Shown here one piece after another: positions 16,581 through 23,912 of a stretch of DNA of 53,680 bases (positions within the stretch are counted from its first letter, which is position 1; every line of letters starts with the position of its first letter). Under the pieces are notes generated by a model. The model ran no database searches and was not told where the DNA came from. It saw nothing but the letters and a program-made list of their open reading frames with translations. The stretch covers positions 1,465,431 through 1,519,110 of the forward strand of contig NZ_AP018316.1 of the NCBI RefSeq assembly GCF_002368115.1, read 5' to 3'. The DNA is from Dolichospermum compactum NIES-806 (GTDB taxonomy: Bacteria; Cyanobacteriota; Cyanobacteriia; Cyanobacteriales; Nostocaceae). The translations under genes were made by a program, and so were the position numbers.

Positions 16581-17354
16581 ATGGTAACAAATATGCCTAT
16601 TTTAAAAGCTGGTCGTTTTACCTCTTTACCCGTATTTTCTTTACTGATAAGTGGAAGTTGGATGTTTCTCTGTGAATATAGTTCGGTGCAAGCCCAAATC
16701 CCTAATAATATTCCCATATTAGCCCAAGGAACACTTCCATATCTCCAGGAACTATCCATCAACCAGCAGTCATTATCGCAGTTACCATCAGTAAAATTAT
16801 ATCAATCTCAAGGTGTACAATATAGTCAATATAATCAAGGATTTGATCGATATTTTGTTTATGTTGACAGTAATAATCCTCAAGTCTTACAGCGAGTTCG
16901 GCAAATTGAAACTAATGCCTATATTCGCAATTATAATGGACGTAATGTTATCCAATCTGGCGTTTTTAATGGACAATCTAATGCTCAACGACGAGTACAA
17001 GAATTGGAATTGAATGGTATTCCTGGCGCAAGAATTGTTAATTCTGATAATATAGAATTATCCGGTCGGTTAGCAGCACCTTATAATACTCCTGGATCTA
17101 ATACCCAAAACTATCAACAGGAAACAAGAAATTCCTATTATGTAGTTATTCCTAGTAATTCTAATAGGTTACGTTCTTTAGGTACAGAAATTCGCCAAAA
17201 AGTTAGTATCAGTATTAATGTATTTAGAAGAAGTCAGCCATTGGGATTACACATAGCTGTAGGACCATTTAGCGATCGCTTGGAAGCGGAACTATGGAAT
17301 AGCTATTTAAAGGATTCAGGTTACGGCAATGCCAGAGTGTATTATGGCAAATAA
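16581..17354 (+). CDS. Secreted SPOR-like protein
   Basis: A 257-residue protein with an N-terminal signal sequence (LPVFSLLISGSWMFL, cleavage probably after VQA). The mature part holds two related ~75-residue units: YFVYVDSNNPQVLQRVRQIE ... GVFNGQSNAQRRVQELELNG and YYVVIPSNSNRLRSLGTEIR ... VGPFSDRLEAELWNSYLKDS. Each has the beta-alpha-beta layout and the G.F......A......L pattern of SPOR domains, which bind denuded peptidoglycan. An envelope or septum role is an inference. A later in-frame Met at 16593 is an alternative start. It lies 50 bp before nnr with heptad repeats between. Confidence 0.65.
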   Translation: MVTNMPILKAGRFTSLPVFSLLISGSWMFLCEYSSVQAQIPNNIPILAQGTLPYLQELSINQQSLSQLPSVKLYQSQGVQYSQYNQGFDRYFVYVDSNNPQVLQRVRQIETNAYIRNYNGRNVIQSGVFNGQSNAQRRVQELELNGIPGARIVNSDNIELSGRLAAPYNTPGSNTQNYQQETRNSYYVVIPSNSNRLRSLGTEIRQKVSISINVFRRSQPLGLHIAVGPFSDRLEAELWNSYLKDSGYGNARVYYGK

Positions 17355-17404
17355 GGTCATTGGTCATTAGTAACAACGGACAACGGACAACGGACAACTG
17401 ACCA

Positions 17405-18970
17405 ATGACAAAAGAAAAATTTATTGTTACCGCAGACCAAATGCGGCAGATTGAAGCCAGAATATTTACAGCAGGAATGCCTGTAGCTGCCTTAATGGAA
17501 AAAGTAGGAGGATTAATTTGCCAACGCTTACAGGCTATTATTTCTCCAGGAAAATGTATAGGAATTTTAGTTGGTCCTGGTCATAATGGAGGAGATGCCT
17601 TAGTAGTAGCGCGTGAATTGCATTTTCGCGGTTATCACGTTTGGATTTATCAACCTTTTTCTAAATTAAAAGAATTAACTTCTCAACATTTCCAATATAC
17701 ACAAAGTTTAAAAATCCCCTGTTATCAAGAAATTTCCCAATTACCAAGTTATGATTTTTTAATTGATGGTTTATTTGGGTTTGGTTTAGAAAGAGAAATT
17801 ACTGATTCTATCGCTGCGGCAGTTAATTATTTTAATAGCAAAAATCAACCCATTATTAGTATTGATATACCTTCAGGTTTACATACAGACACAGGGGAAG
17901 TTTTAGGAACAGCAATTCAAGCAACTCATACATTTTGCTTGGGTTTATGGAAACAAGGTTTATTACAAGAACAAGCATTACCTTATATTGGTAAAGCCGA
18001 ATTAATTGATTTTGATATTCCCCTGGCAGATATTCATGCTGTGATCGGCGACATTCCCAAAATCAAACGGATTACACAAACAACAGCATTATCCACGTTA
18101 CCTTTACCCCGTCCCCTAATTACTCACAAATACAAACAAGGACATTTATTATTAATTTGTGGTTCTCGACGTTATGCCGGTGGAGCAATTTTAACAGGTT
18201 TAGGTGCGCGAGCCTCTGGTGTGGGAATGTTATCAATTGCTGTTCCAGAATCCTTAAAAATGTTATTAGCTTCCCAGTTACCAGAAGCATTAATTATTGG
18301 TTGTCCTGAAACAGAAACAGGAGCGATCGCTCATTTACCATTTGTAGGGTGTGTTAGTGGCAGCGTAACGCACCTCACAGATTTAAACTCATTTACTGCG
18401 ATCGCTTGCGGACCGGGTTTAACTAAAGATAATATATCTATTATTCCCGAAATAATTCAATGTCAATGTCCTCTAGTTCTGGATGCTGATGCTCTAAATA
18501 TTTTGACACAAATAGGCACTATCCCCACCCTAAAACAGCGAAAATCAGCCATCATCCTCACACCCCATACCGGAGAATTTCAACGGTTATTTCCGAATAT
18601 TGACCACACAGACAGAATCAAAGCCATCCAAACAGCAGCCGAAGAGAGTGGCGCTATAGTCCTATTAAAAGGGGCAAGAACAGCCATATCTAATCCCCAA
18701 GGTAATGTTTGGATAAATCCTGAAAGTACCCCAGCCTTAGCTCGTGGAGGCAGTGGTGACGTATTAACTGGTTTATTAGGTGGACTATTAGCGCAAATTA
18801 TGAATAAAGAAATTTTTATAGAAGATATAGTCGCAACTGCCGCTTGGTGGCATTCCCAAGCCGGAATTTTAGCAGCACAAACAAGAACAGAACTGGGAGT
18901 TGATGCCTTTACACTCACACAATATTTAATACCAGTTTTGAAGCAATATTATAGTGAGCGGTACAAATAA
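17405..18970 (+). CDS. nnr: Bifunctional NAD(P)HX epimerase/dehydratase
   Basis: A 521-residue repair enzyme for hydrated nicotinamide cofactors. The N-terminal YjeF_N epimerase domain (about 1-215) carries VGPGHNGGDALVVARELHFR and IDIPSGLHTDTGEVLG. The C-terminal ribokinase-like ADP-dependent dehydratase (about 230-515) carries TPHTGEFQRL, VVLKGARTAI-type LLKGARTAISN and ARGGSGDVLTGLLGGLLAQ. Length and domain order match fused Nnr proteins of other bacteria. ATG start at 17405 directly follows a CGGACAA heptad tract, so the leader is short. Confidence 0.93.
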   Translation: MTKEKFIVTADQMRQIEARIFTAGMPVAALMEKVGGLICQRLQAIISPGKCIGILVGPGHNGGDALVVARELHFRGYHVWIYQPFSKLKELTSQHFQYTQSLKIPCYQEISQLPSYDFLIDGLFGFGLEREITDSIAAAVNYFNSKNQPIISIDIPSGLHTDTGEVLGTAIQATHTFCLGLWKQGLLQEQALPYIGKAELIDFDIPLADIHAVIGDIPKIKRITQTTALSTLPLPRPLITHKYKQGHLLLICGSRRYAGGAILTGLGARASGVGMLSIAVPESLKMLLASQLPEALIIGCPETETGAIAHLPFVGCVSGSVTHLTDLNSFTAIACGPGLTKDNISIIPEIIQCQCPLVLDADALNILTQIGTIPTLKQRKSAIILTPHTGEFQRLFPNIDHTDRIKAIQTAAEESGAIVLLKGARTAISNPQGNVWINPESTPALARGGSGDVLTGLLGGLLAQIMNKEIFIEDIVATAAWWHSQAGILAAQTRTELGVDAFTLTQYLIPVLKQYYSERYK

Positions 18971-19104
18971 ATCACAGCCCCTTCTTCGCAAGCGGGGAAG
19001 GGGGTGGGGGTGGGGTTCTTGTATTTCATCCAATCGAGAACCGCAATAACATAAGTTAGTAATTAGGAAAAAGGTAGAGATATTACCAATTACCAATTAC
19101 TTTG
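18971..19104. repeat. G-rich hairpin repeat after nnr
   Basis: Just after the nnr stop, AGCCCCTTCTTCGCAAGCGGGG leads into AAGGGGGTGGGGGTGGGGTTC (about 18978-19018). The same block is found near 15806 and, in part, near 39015. No U-run follows. The rest holds ATTACCAA heptads at 19083-19100. Confidence 0.6.
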
Positions 19105-19255
19105 CAATACCTTGTCCATTTTTTGTAGGTCGGGTTAAGCGACAGCGCAACCCGACGCATTTGTTGGGTTATGGCTATCGCCACGCTCCGCGAACGTGAA
19201 CGTGCCTCAACCCAACCTACAAATCAAGACTTTTTTCAATTTGGACAAGGTATTG
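19105..19255. repeat. MITE-like element with CAATACCTTGTCCA ends
   Basis: A 151-bp element has perfect 14-bp terminal inverted repeats, CAATACCTTGTCCA at 19105-19118 and TGGACAAGGTATTG at 19242-19255. Inside are nested inverted arms GTAGGTCGGGTTAAGCG / CAACCCAACCTAC and a CGCCACGCTCCGCGAACG block. A related but incomplete copy is at 29575-29680, and the GTTGGGTT core recurs inside the toxin remnant at 3786-3842. It lies between nnr and rplL, which converge. Confidence 0.75.
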
Positions 19256-19271
19256 ACTTTGTAAATATTAA

Positions 19272-19661
19272 TTACTTAACTGTTACCTTACCACCAGCTT
19301 CTTCAATCCGCTTCTTAATATCTTCAGCAGCGTCCTTAGTTACAGCTTCCTTAACAGCTTTAGGAGCAGCTTCTACCAAGTCCTTAGCTTCTTTCAGACC
19401 TAGACCGGTGATTTCACGAACGATCTTCAAGACGGCAATCTTCTTATCGGCAGGTACAGAATCCAAAATTGCATCAAATTCAGTCTTCTCTTCCACTGCT
19501 TCAGCAGGAGCAGCACCAGGAGCAGCCATCATCATCATGCCACCACCAGTAGCAGCAGCACTAACACCAAAAGCTTCTTCGATTTGCTTAACCAATTCAG
19601 AAGCTTCTAATAAGGTCAAAGATTTCAATTGTTCTAAAATTTGTTCGGTTGCAGCAGACAT
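19272..19661 (-). CDS. rplL: 50S ribosomal protein L7/L12
   Basis: A 129-residue stalk protein. The N-terminal dimerisation domain (LEQLKSLTLLEASELVKQIE), an Ala/Gly/Met-rich hinge and the C-terminal factor-binding domain (KIAVLKIVREITGLGLKEAK, then DLVEAAPKAVKE) are all present. It recruits elongation factors to the ribosome. Preceded on the minus strand by AGGAG about eight bases from ATG, 86 bp after rplJ. Confidence 0.98.
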   Translation of the reverse strand: MSAATEQILEQLKSLTLLEASELVKQIEEAFGVSAAATGGGMMMMAAPGAAPAEAVEEKTEFDAILDSVPADKKIAVLKIVREITGLGLKEAKDLVEAAPKAVKEAVTKDAAEDIKKRIEEAGGKVTVK

Positions 19662-19747
19662 GGATATAACTCCTAAAGAATGTTTGATTTGTGAGTTTTT
19701 AGTTATTTAGTTGTCATGGGTCAGTAGTTAATTTTCACTGACTACAA

Positions 19748-20299
19748 CTAACTTTCGGTAGCACTTTCAGAACTATCGCCATTTTCTTTTTCAGCAACAG
19801 CTTTTAAAGCGCGAGCCAAGGAACTGGGAACTTCGTTGATACCAACAGCCAGCTTGGTAGCTACACCATTGATTGCTCCAGCAATTTGCGCCATGAGTTG
19901 TTCCTTAGACGGCAAGTCTCCTAGAGCCTTGACATCAGCTTCACTCAGGACACGACCTTCCATCACACCACCGCGAATTTCTGTTTTCTTGGTGGCTTTT
20001 TGGAATGCTTGGTAAGCTTTAATCGCAGATAAATCTTCTTTAACTAACAGGAATGCAGAAGAACCATTCAGTAATTCTGACATTGGCTGCCATTGTTCCT
20101 GATCCTTAATCGCAATACCCATAAAGGTGTTTTTTGTCACCTTACAGATAGCACCACTAGGACGGAGTTGCCGACGCAAATCGGTGATTTCAGCAACTGT
20201 TAGCCCCTGATAATCAATTACCAGTGCTAAAGTTGACACACTCAAACTTTCTTTGAGATCAGCTACTATCTCTTTCTTGTTTTCTAACGTTCTTCCCAT
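19748..20299 (-). CDS. rplJ: 50S ribosomal protein L10
   Basis: A 183-residue protein that anchors the L7/L12 dimers to 23S rRNA. It starts MGRTLENKKEIVADLKESLS and carries the LRRQLRPSGAICKVTKNT RNA-binding block, with the alpha-helix that binds L12 near the C-terminus. It has a strong GGAGGTGAG ribosome-binding site. It is preceded by a structured leader (20422-20572), through which L10-L12 can bind its own mRNA and repress translation. Confidence 0.97.
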   Translation of the reverse strand: MGRTLENKKEIVADLKESLSVSTLALVIDYQGLTVAEITDLRRQLRPSGAICKVTKNTFMGIAIKDQEQWQPMSELLNGSSAFLLVKEDLSAIKAYQAFQKATKKTEIRGGVMEGRVLSEADVKALGDLPSKEQLMAQIAGAINGVATKLAVGINEVPSSLARALKAVAEKENGDSSESATES

Positions 20300-20314
20300 A
20301 CTTGTCTCACCTCC

Positions 20315-20370
20315 AATGTCAGTTGTCAGTGGTCAGTTGTTAGTTGTCAGTGGTCAGTTGTTAGTTTTTA
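20315..20370. repeat. Heptad repeat tract between L10 leader and rplJ
   Basis: Degenerate tandem TCAGTTG/TCAGTGG/TTAGTTG heptads occupy the spacer between the L10 leader and the rplJ ribosome-binding site. They would be transcribed as part of the rplJ leader mRNA. Confidence 0.75.
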
Positions 20371-20421
20371 CTCTATTTCCTGCCACCTGTCACCTGTAAC
20401 CCTTTGCTGACTTACCGAAAA

Positions 20422-20572
20422 CAATTAACCCCAGCTAACTTAGCCAGGGTTTCAAAGTGGTATTTTTAATCCCGTAGTTATTCCGCTTTTGCGGCTTAAA
20501 CTTCAGTAGTTAAAATTACAACCTCGGCAGGGTATTAAGCTATTAGCACCTGCTGTCTCCGGCTTTATCTAT
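20422..20572 (-). promoter_or_regulatory. Ribosomal protein L10 leader
   Basis: On the minus strand this region carries GACAGCAGGTGCTAAT, followed by CTTAATACCCTGCCGAGG, and then a CCGC-AAAA-GCGG hairpin and CCTGGCTAAGTTAGC. The paired GCAGG...CCTGC with the GAGG element is the hallmark of the conserved L10 leader, which L10(L12)4 binds to control rplJ-rplL expression. It lies upstream of rplJ as expected. The exact boundaries are approximate. Confidence 0.85.
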
Positions 20573-20655
20573 TTAATTTTGGTCATTAGTGATTAGTCAT
20601 TGGTCATTACTGATTATATTCATCTATCACCAATTACCAATTACCCATTACCAAA

Positions 20656-21372
20656 TTATGCAGCGTCAGTTATTTTTAACTCTCTTAAGGCGCTGATGTC
20701 AATAGCAATTGATGGACCCATTGTCGAGGATATATACAATGAGCGCCAATAACGACCCTTAGCACCCGAAGGACGGTTACGGTCAATTGACTCTTGTAAT
20801 GCCTTCAGATTGATTAACAAATCTTCAGGTGAAAAAGCAGTCTTACCAAACATAACATGGACGATCCCAGTCCGATCAGCCCGATATTCTAATTTACCAG
20901 CTTTGAACTCAGCGATCGCACTAGCAACATCAAATGTCACTGTTCCCCCCTTGGGTGAAGGCATCAAACCACGTGGACCCAATAATTTACCCAGCTTTGC
21001 TACCTGTGGCATCACATCCGGCGTAGCAATCAGCTTATCAAAGTCCATCATGCCTTTCTGAATATCTTCAATGAGTTCTTCAGAACCAGCAATATCAGCA
21101 CCAGCGTTAGTTGCTTCTGTGACTTTTTCACCTCTAGCGATAACTGCTACCCGGATAATCTGTCCTGTACCCTTAGGTAGTGCCACCGTTGTCCGCAACT
21201 GTTGGTCTGTATATTTAGGATCAATTCCTAAACGAATATGAGCTTCAGCAGCTTCAGGAAACTTAGCAGTTGCTGTTTCTTTTAACAAAGCTAATGCTTC
21301 TAAGGGTGTATAATCCCTATTTTCTACCTTTTCTAGCAACGCCTGTAAGCGGCGTGATACTTTTTTTGCCAT
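20656..21372 (-). CDS. rplA: 50S ribosomal protein L1
   Basis: A 238-residue protein of the L1 stalk that acts in release of E-site tRNA and represses its own operon in other bacteria. Conserved blocks are RGEKVTEATNAGADIAGSEE, KLGKLLGPRGLMPSPKGGTV and YRADRTGIVHVMFGKTAFSP. It lies downstream of rplK in the same orientation, but the 274-bp gap with a strong palindrome (21573-21612) is longer than is usual. Confidence 0.98.
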   Translation of the reverse strand: MAKKVSRRLQALLEKVENRDYTPLEALALLKETATAKFPEAAEAHIRLGIDPKYTDQQLRTTVALPKGTGQIIRVAVIARGEKVTEATNAGADIAGSEELIEDIQKGMMDFDKLIATPDVMPQVAKLGKLLGPRGLMPSPKGGTVTFDVASAIAEFKAGKLEYRADRTGIVHVMFGKTAFSPEDLLINLKALQESIDRNRPSGAKGRYWRSLYISSTMGPSIAIDISALRELKITDAA

Positions 21373-21572
21373 TTTTTTCTCCTGGGGTCATCTCGAAGTC
21401 GTGCTTCTCCCCCGATAAAATTTTGTTAATGGTTCAGTTTTGATATACTCACCGACCTGAATGTGCGGTGATTCTTGACACTTTACCAGAACACGCCACA
21501 AGTGGTCTTATCGTCCCTCCATGTCCGTTTAAAGTCTCCCAATGCCCTATGGCGACTATAACCAAATTTTAG

Positions 21573-21625
21573 CATAAAGCCGTCCTGGAAGGACGGGGAT
21601 TGTGTCCCGTCTTTTTGGTCAGTTG
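21573..21625. repeat. Nested palindrome in the rplK-rplA gap
   Basis: CCGTCCTGGAAGGACGG and the overlapping GACGGGGATTGTGTCCCGTC form two competing hairpins, followed on the plus strand by TTTTT. The preceding DNA (21400-21570) also has a TCACCG/CGGTGA hairpin. Such subterminal palindromes occur at the ends of IS200/IS605 elements, so this gap may hold a remnant of one; I cannot find a convincing transposase piece. On the minus strand it would form a strong hairpin in the rplK-rplA mRNA. Confidence 0.4.
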
Positions 21626-21646
21626 TTATTTACTGTCACCTGTCAC

Positions 21647-22072
21647 CTAATCTGTAACTGTTACGCCCATGTTTTTAGCAGTTCCTTCCACGATATTCAT
21701 GGCTGCATCAATATCATTGGCGTTGAGGTCAGGAAGCTTGGTTTGAGCAATTTCCCGTAATTGCGTTCTGCTAATGCTACCAACTTTCTTTTTGTTGGGT
21801 TCATTTGAGCCTCTTTCAATCTTCGCTGCCTTGCGAATCAATACTGATGCTGGTGGAGTTTTGAGGACAAATGTAAAACTTCTATCTTCATAAACAGAAA
21901 TTTCTACAGGTATAACCATCCCGGCTTGGTCTGCTGTTTTGGCATTGTACTCTTTGCAGAACATCATGATGTTAACACCATGTTGACCCAACGCAGGACC
22001 AACTGGCGGTGCTGGGTTGGCTTTCCCAGCATTCAGGGCCAATTTAATGACCGCTACTACTTTCTTCGCCAT
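21647..22072 (-). CDS. rplK: 50S ribosomal protein L11
   Basis: A 141-residue protein of the GTPase-associated centre. It starts MAKKVVAVIKLALNAGKANP and has the PPVGPALGQHGVNIMMFCKE block and the C-terminal RNA-binding domain (NANDIDAAMNIVEGTAKNMG). The length is standard. It starts 6 bp after the nusG stop, so the two are translated from one message. Confidence 0.98.
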   Translation of the reverse strand: MAKKVVAVIKLALNAGKANPAPPVGPALGQHGVNIMMFCKEYNAKTADQAGMVIPVEISVYEDRSFTFVLKTPPASVLIRKAAKIERGSNEPNKKKVGSISRTQLREIAQTKLPDLNANDIDAAMNIVEGTAKNMGVTVTD

Positions 22073-22078
22073 TTGTAT

Positions 22079-22711
22079 TTAGCTCTGTTTTTTAACCTGA
22101 TTAAATTCCAATTCTACTGGTGTATCTCTTCCAAAGATCGAGAGTAGAGCTTTTAGTTTACTCCGTTCTGGGGAAACTTCAATCACCTCACCTTCAAAAT
22201 CCTTAAATGGACCCGAAAGCACAACTATCTTATCACCTGAAGCCATATCAATTTTGACTACTGGCTCTTGTTCCAAGGCTTGTTTGAATATGCGTTCAAC
22301 TTCCGAAGGATTCAGGGGAACCGGCTTAACGTGACCACGACCTCTACCGCTACCACGCTTTTGCTCTGCACCCACAAAGTTAATGACATGAGAGGTGTTT
22401 CTTACCACTTGCCATGTATCATCACTCATTACCATTCGGACTAGCACATAACCAGGGAAAACCTTTTCTTCTGAAGGTAGCCGTTTACCATCCTTACGGA
22501 TTTTCACCGTCGGGGTGTGGGGAATTTCCACTTGGATGATTTTGTCGGCGACATCAAAAGTTTGGATACGTTGCTCTAAATTTGTCTTCACCCGTTTCTC
22601 ACAGCCAGAGGCTACTTGCACTGCATACCAGCGTGCTTCTTTCATCGCTGTTAAGAGTGTTTCCTCTAACTGCAACTCGGAGTTGCGTGGTTCGTCTGTT
22701 GCAGAAGTCAT
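22079..22711 (-). CDS. nusG: Transcription termination/antitermination factor NusG
   Basis: A 210-residue factor that links RNA polymerase with Rho or the ribosome. The NGN domain (RWYAVQVASGCEKRVKTNLE ... FPGYVLVRMVMSDDTWQVVR) and the C-terminal KOW domain (GDKIVVLSGPFKDFEGEVIE) are present. I place the start at MTSATDEPRN because this ATG overlaps the secE stop codon (TGATG), a usual coupling; an in-frame start eight codons upstream would lie within secE. Confidence 0.96.
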   Translation of the reverse strand: MTSATDEPRNSELQLEETLLTAMKEARWYAVQVASGCEKRVKTNLEQRIQTFDVADKIIQVEIPHTPTVKIRKDGKRLPSEEKVFPGYVLVRMVMSDDTWQVVRNTSHVINFVGAEQKRGSGRGRGHVKPVPLNPSEVERIFKQALEQEPVVKIDMASGDKIVVLSGPFKDFEGEVIEVSPERSKLKALLSIFGRDTPVELEFNQVKKQS

Positions 22712-22932
22712 CAGAACACCTGTTTTGCTGCCCAAGCGAACAATCCATCGACCAAATATATCAAAGATGCGGAGAGTGTAACCATTAATAGTACAGCGGC
22801 AGATTCACTTACCAACTGTTTCCGACTGGGCCAAATCACTTTCTCAAGTTCTTCCTTTGTACCCTGGAAAAAATTGTTTAAGTTAAACCCATTTTCGGTT
22901 TCTGGCATCTCTGCTTCATTTTTTTTGGCCAC
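22711..22932 (-). CDS. secE: Preprotein translocase subunit SecE
   Basis: A 73-residue single-span membrane protein of the SecYEG channel. The amphipathic FFQGTKEELEKVIWPSRKQL helix precedes the membrane segment ESAAVLLMVTLSASLIYLVD. It is the short one-helix form usual in cyanobacteria. Its stop overlaps the start of nusG. Confidence 0.96.
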   Translation of the reverse strand: MAKKNEAEMPETENGFNLNNFFQGTKEELEKVIWPSRKQLVSESAAVLLMVTLSASLIYLVDGLFAWAAKQVF

Positions 22933-23113
22933 AGTCGTTATACCCCCGTTTCTTAAATAGCCTAACCTTGTGATTTTTAAGGTTTACAGCTTCGGTCTCA
23001 ATGATCTTGTCATCAGAAAGCTATATTTTAAAAAAATTATACCCGAAATAATTGACGTTTTCTGCCGTTTTGGCATTGACGTTATTGCTTCGGGCAATAT
23101 TTTTCTTTTTCAG

Positions 23114-23186
23114 CGCGCCCTGGAGGACTTGAACCCCCGACATCAGGTTTTGGAGACCTGCGTTCTACCAACTGAACTAAGAGCGC
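23114..23186 (-). tRNA. trnW: tRNA-Trp (CCA anticodon)
   Basis: On the minus strand the 73-base gene runs from GCGCTCT to AGGGCGC plus a G discriminator. The D-arm (TTCAGTTGGTAGAA), the anticodon arm with CTCCAAA (anticodon CCA) and the T-arm GGGGGTTCAAGTCCTCC are all recognisable. The seven-pair acceptor stem has one G-T pair. No CCA is encoded. It sits between rplS and secE, the usual cyanobacterial place. Confidence 0.97.
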
Positions 23187-23335
23187 ACAAGCTTTTCTTT
23201 TTACAATTATTGCGCTGAACTTTTTTAGTTTAACGCAATTTCGATTCTAATTGTAACCTATTTTTTTTCTTTTGGCAAGTTAGCGGCGGATGCCGCTTGC
23301 AGACTGGGTTTTGTTTATTAATTCACCATTGAGAA

Positions 23336-23698
23336 TCACAAAGGGCGGTCAAATCTTTGTTTAATGCGGGTTGCCTTGCCGACTAGGTTGCGTAGATAGT
23401 ACAATTTAGCACGTCTAACTTTACCACGACGCAATACTTTAATGCTTTCAACCAAGGGAGAATGAAGCAAAAATACTCTTTCTACACCCACACCTTGGAA
23501 AACCTTACGGACTGTAATAGTTTCGTTGATGCCACCATTCCGCATGGCTATAACTACACCTTCGTAAGGTTGCACACGGAATTTATTGCCTTCCTGAATT
23601 TTGACTCCGACCTTGATTGTGTCACCGACATAGATATCGGGTAAATCAGATTTCATCTGTTCCGCTTCAATTGAGCGAATAATCTCTTGCGCGTTCAT
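23336..23698 (-). CDS. rplS: 50S ribosomal protein L19
   Basis: A 120-residue protein at the interface of the ribosomal subunits. Conserved blocks are PDIYVGDTIKVGVKIQEGNK, QPYEGVVIAMRNGG, TITVRKVFQGVGVERVFLLH and RRAKLYYLRNLVGKATRIKQ. It is the first gene of the rplS-trnW-secE-nusG-rplK-rplA-rplJ-rplL run. A GCGGC-ATCC-GCCGC hairpin follows its stop at about 23282-23295. Confidence 0.97.
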   Translation of the reverse strand: MNAQEIIRSIEAEQMKSDLPDIYVGDTIKVGVKIQEGNKFRVQPYEGVVIAMRNGGINETITVRKVFQGVGVERVFLLHSPLVESIKVLRRGKVRRAKLYYLRNLVGKATRIKQRFDRPL

Positions 23699-23825
23699 TA
23701 CTTTTCTGTTTTTTGAAAAAACTCACAATCGTTAATTATAAATCTATAATCGCTTGAGAGTCTAGAAATTTCACTCATTATAAATAAAAACTACTCACAA
23801 ATTCAAAATGAAGAATTAAAAAACT

Positions 23826-23855
23826 CTTGCCTGTTCCCTGTTCCCTGTTCCCTGT
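23826..23855. repeat. CCTGTTC heptad repeat upstream of hflX
   Basis: Four tandem CCTGTTC heptads stand before hflX, the inverse of the AACAGGG type at 7530-7560. They are followed by TAAAAT (about 23858), a possible -10 element. Confidence 0.8.
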
Positions 23856-23912
23856 TGTAAAATAGACAGTGTAAGGATTCAGGGGGAACCAGGTAACTGG
23901 TCATAAACGCCT

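Noticed and set aside
20315..20370. CRISPR-like tandem repeats
   Set aside because: Units are seven bases and directly adjacent, with no spacers; no cas gene is near. They are short tandem heptads.
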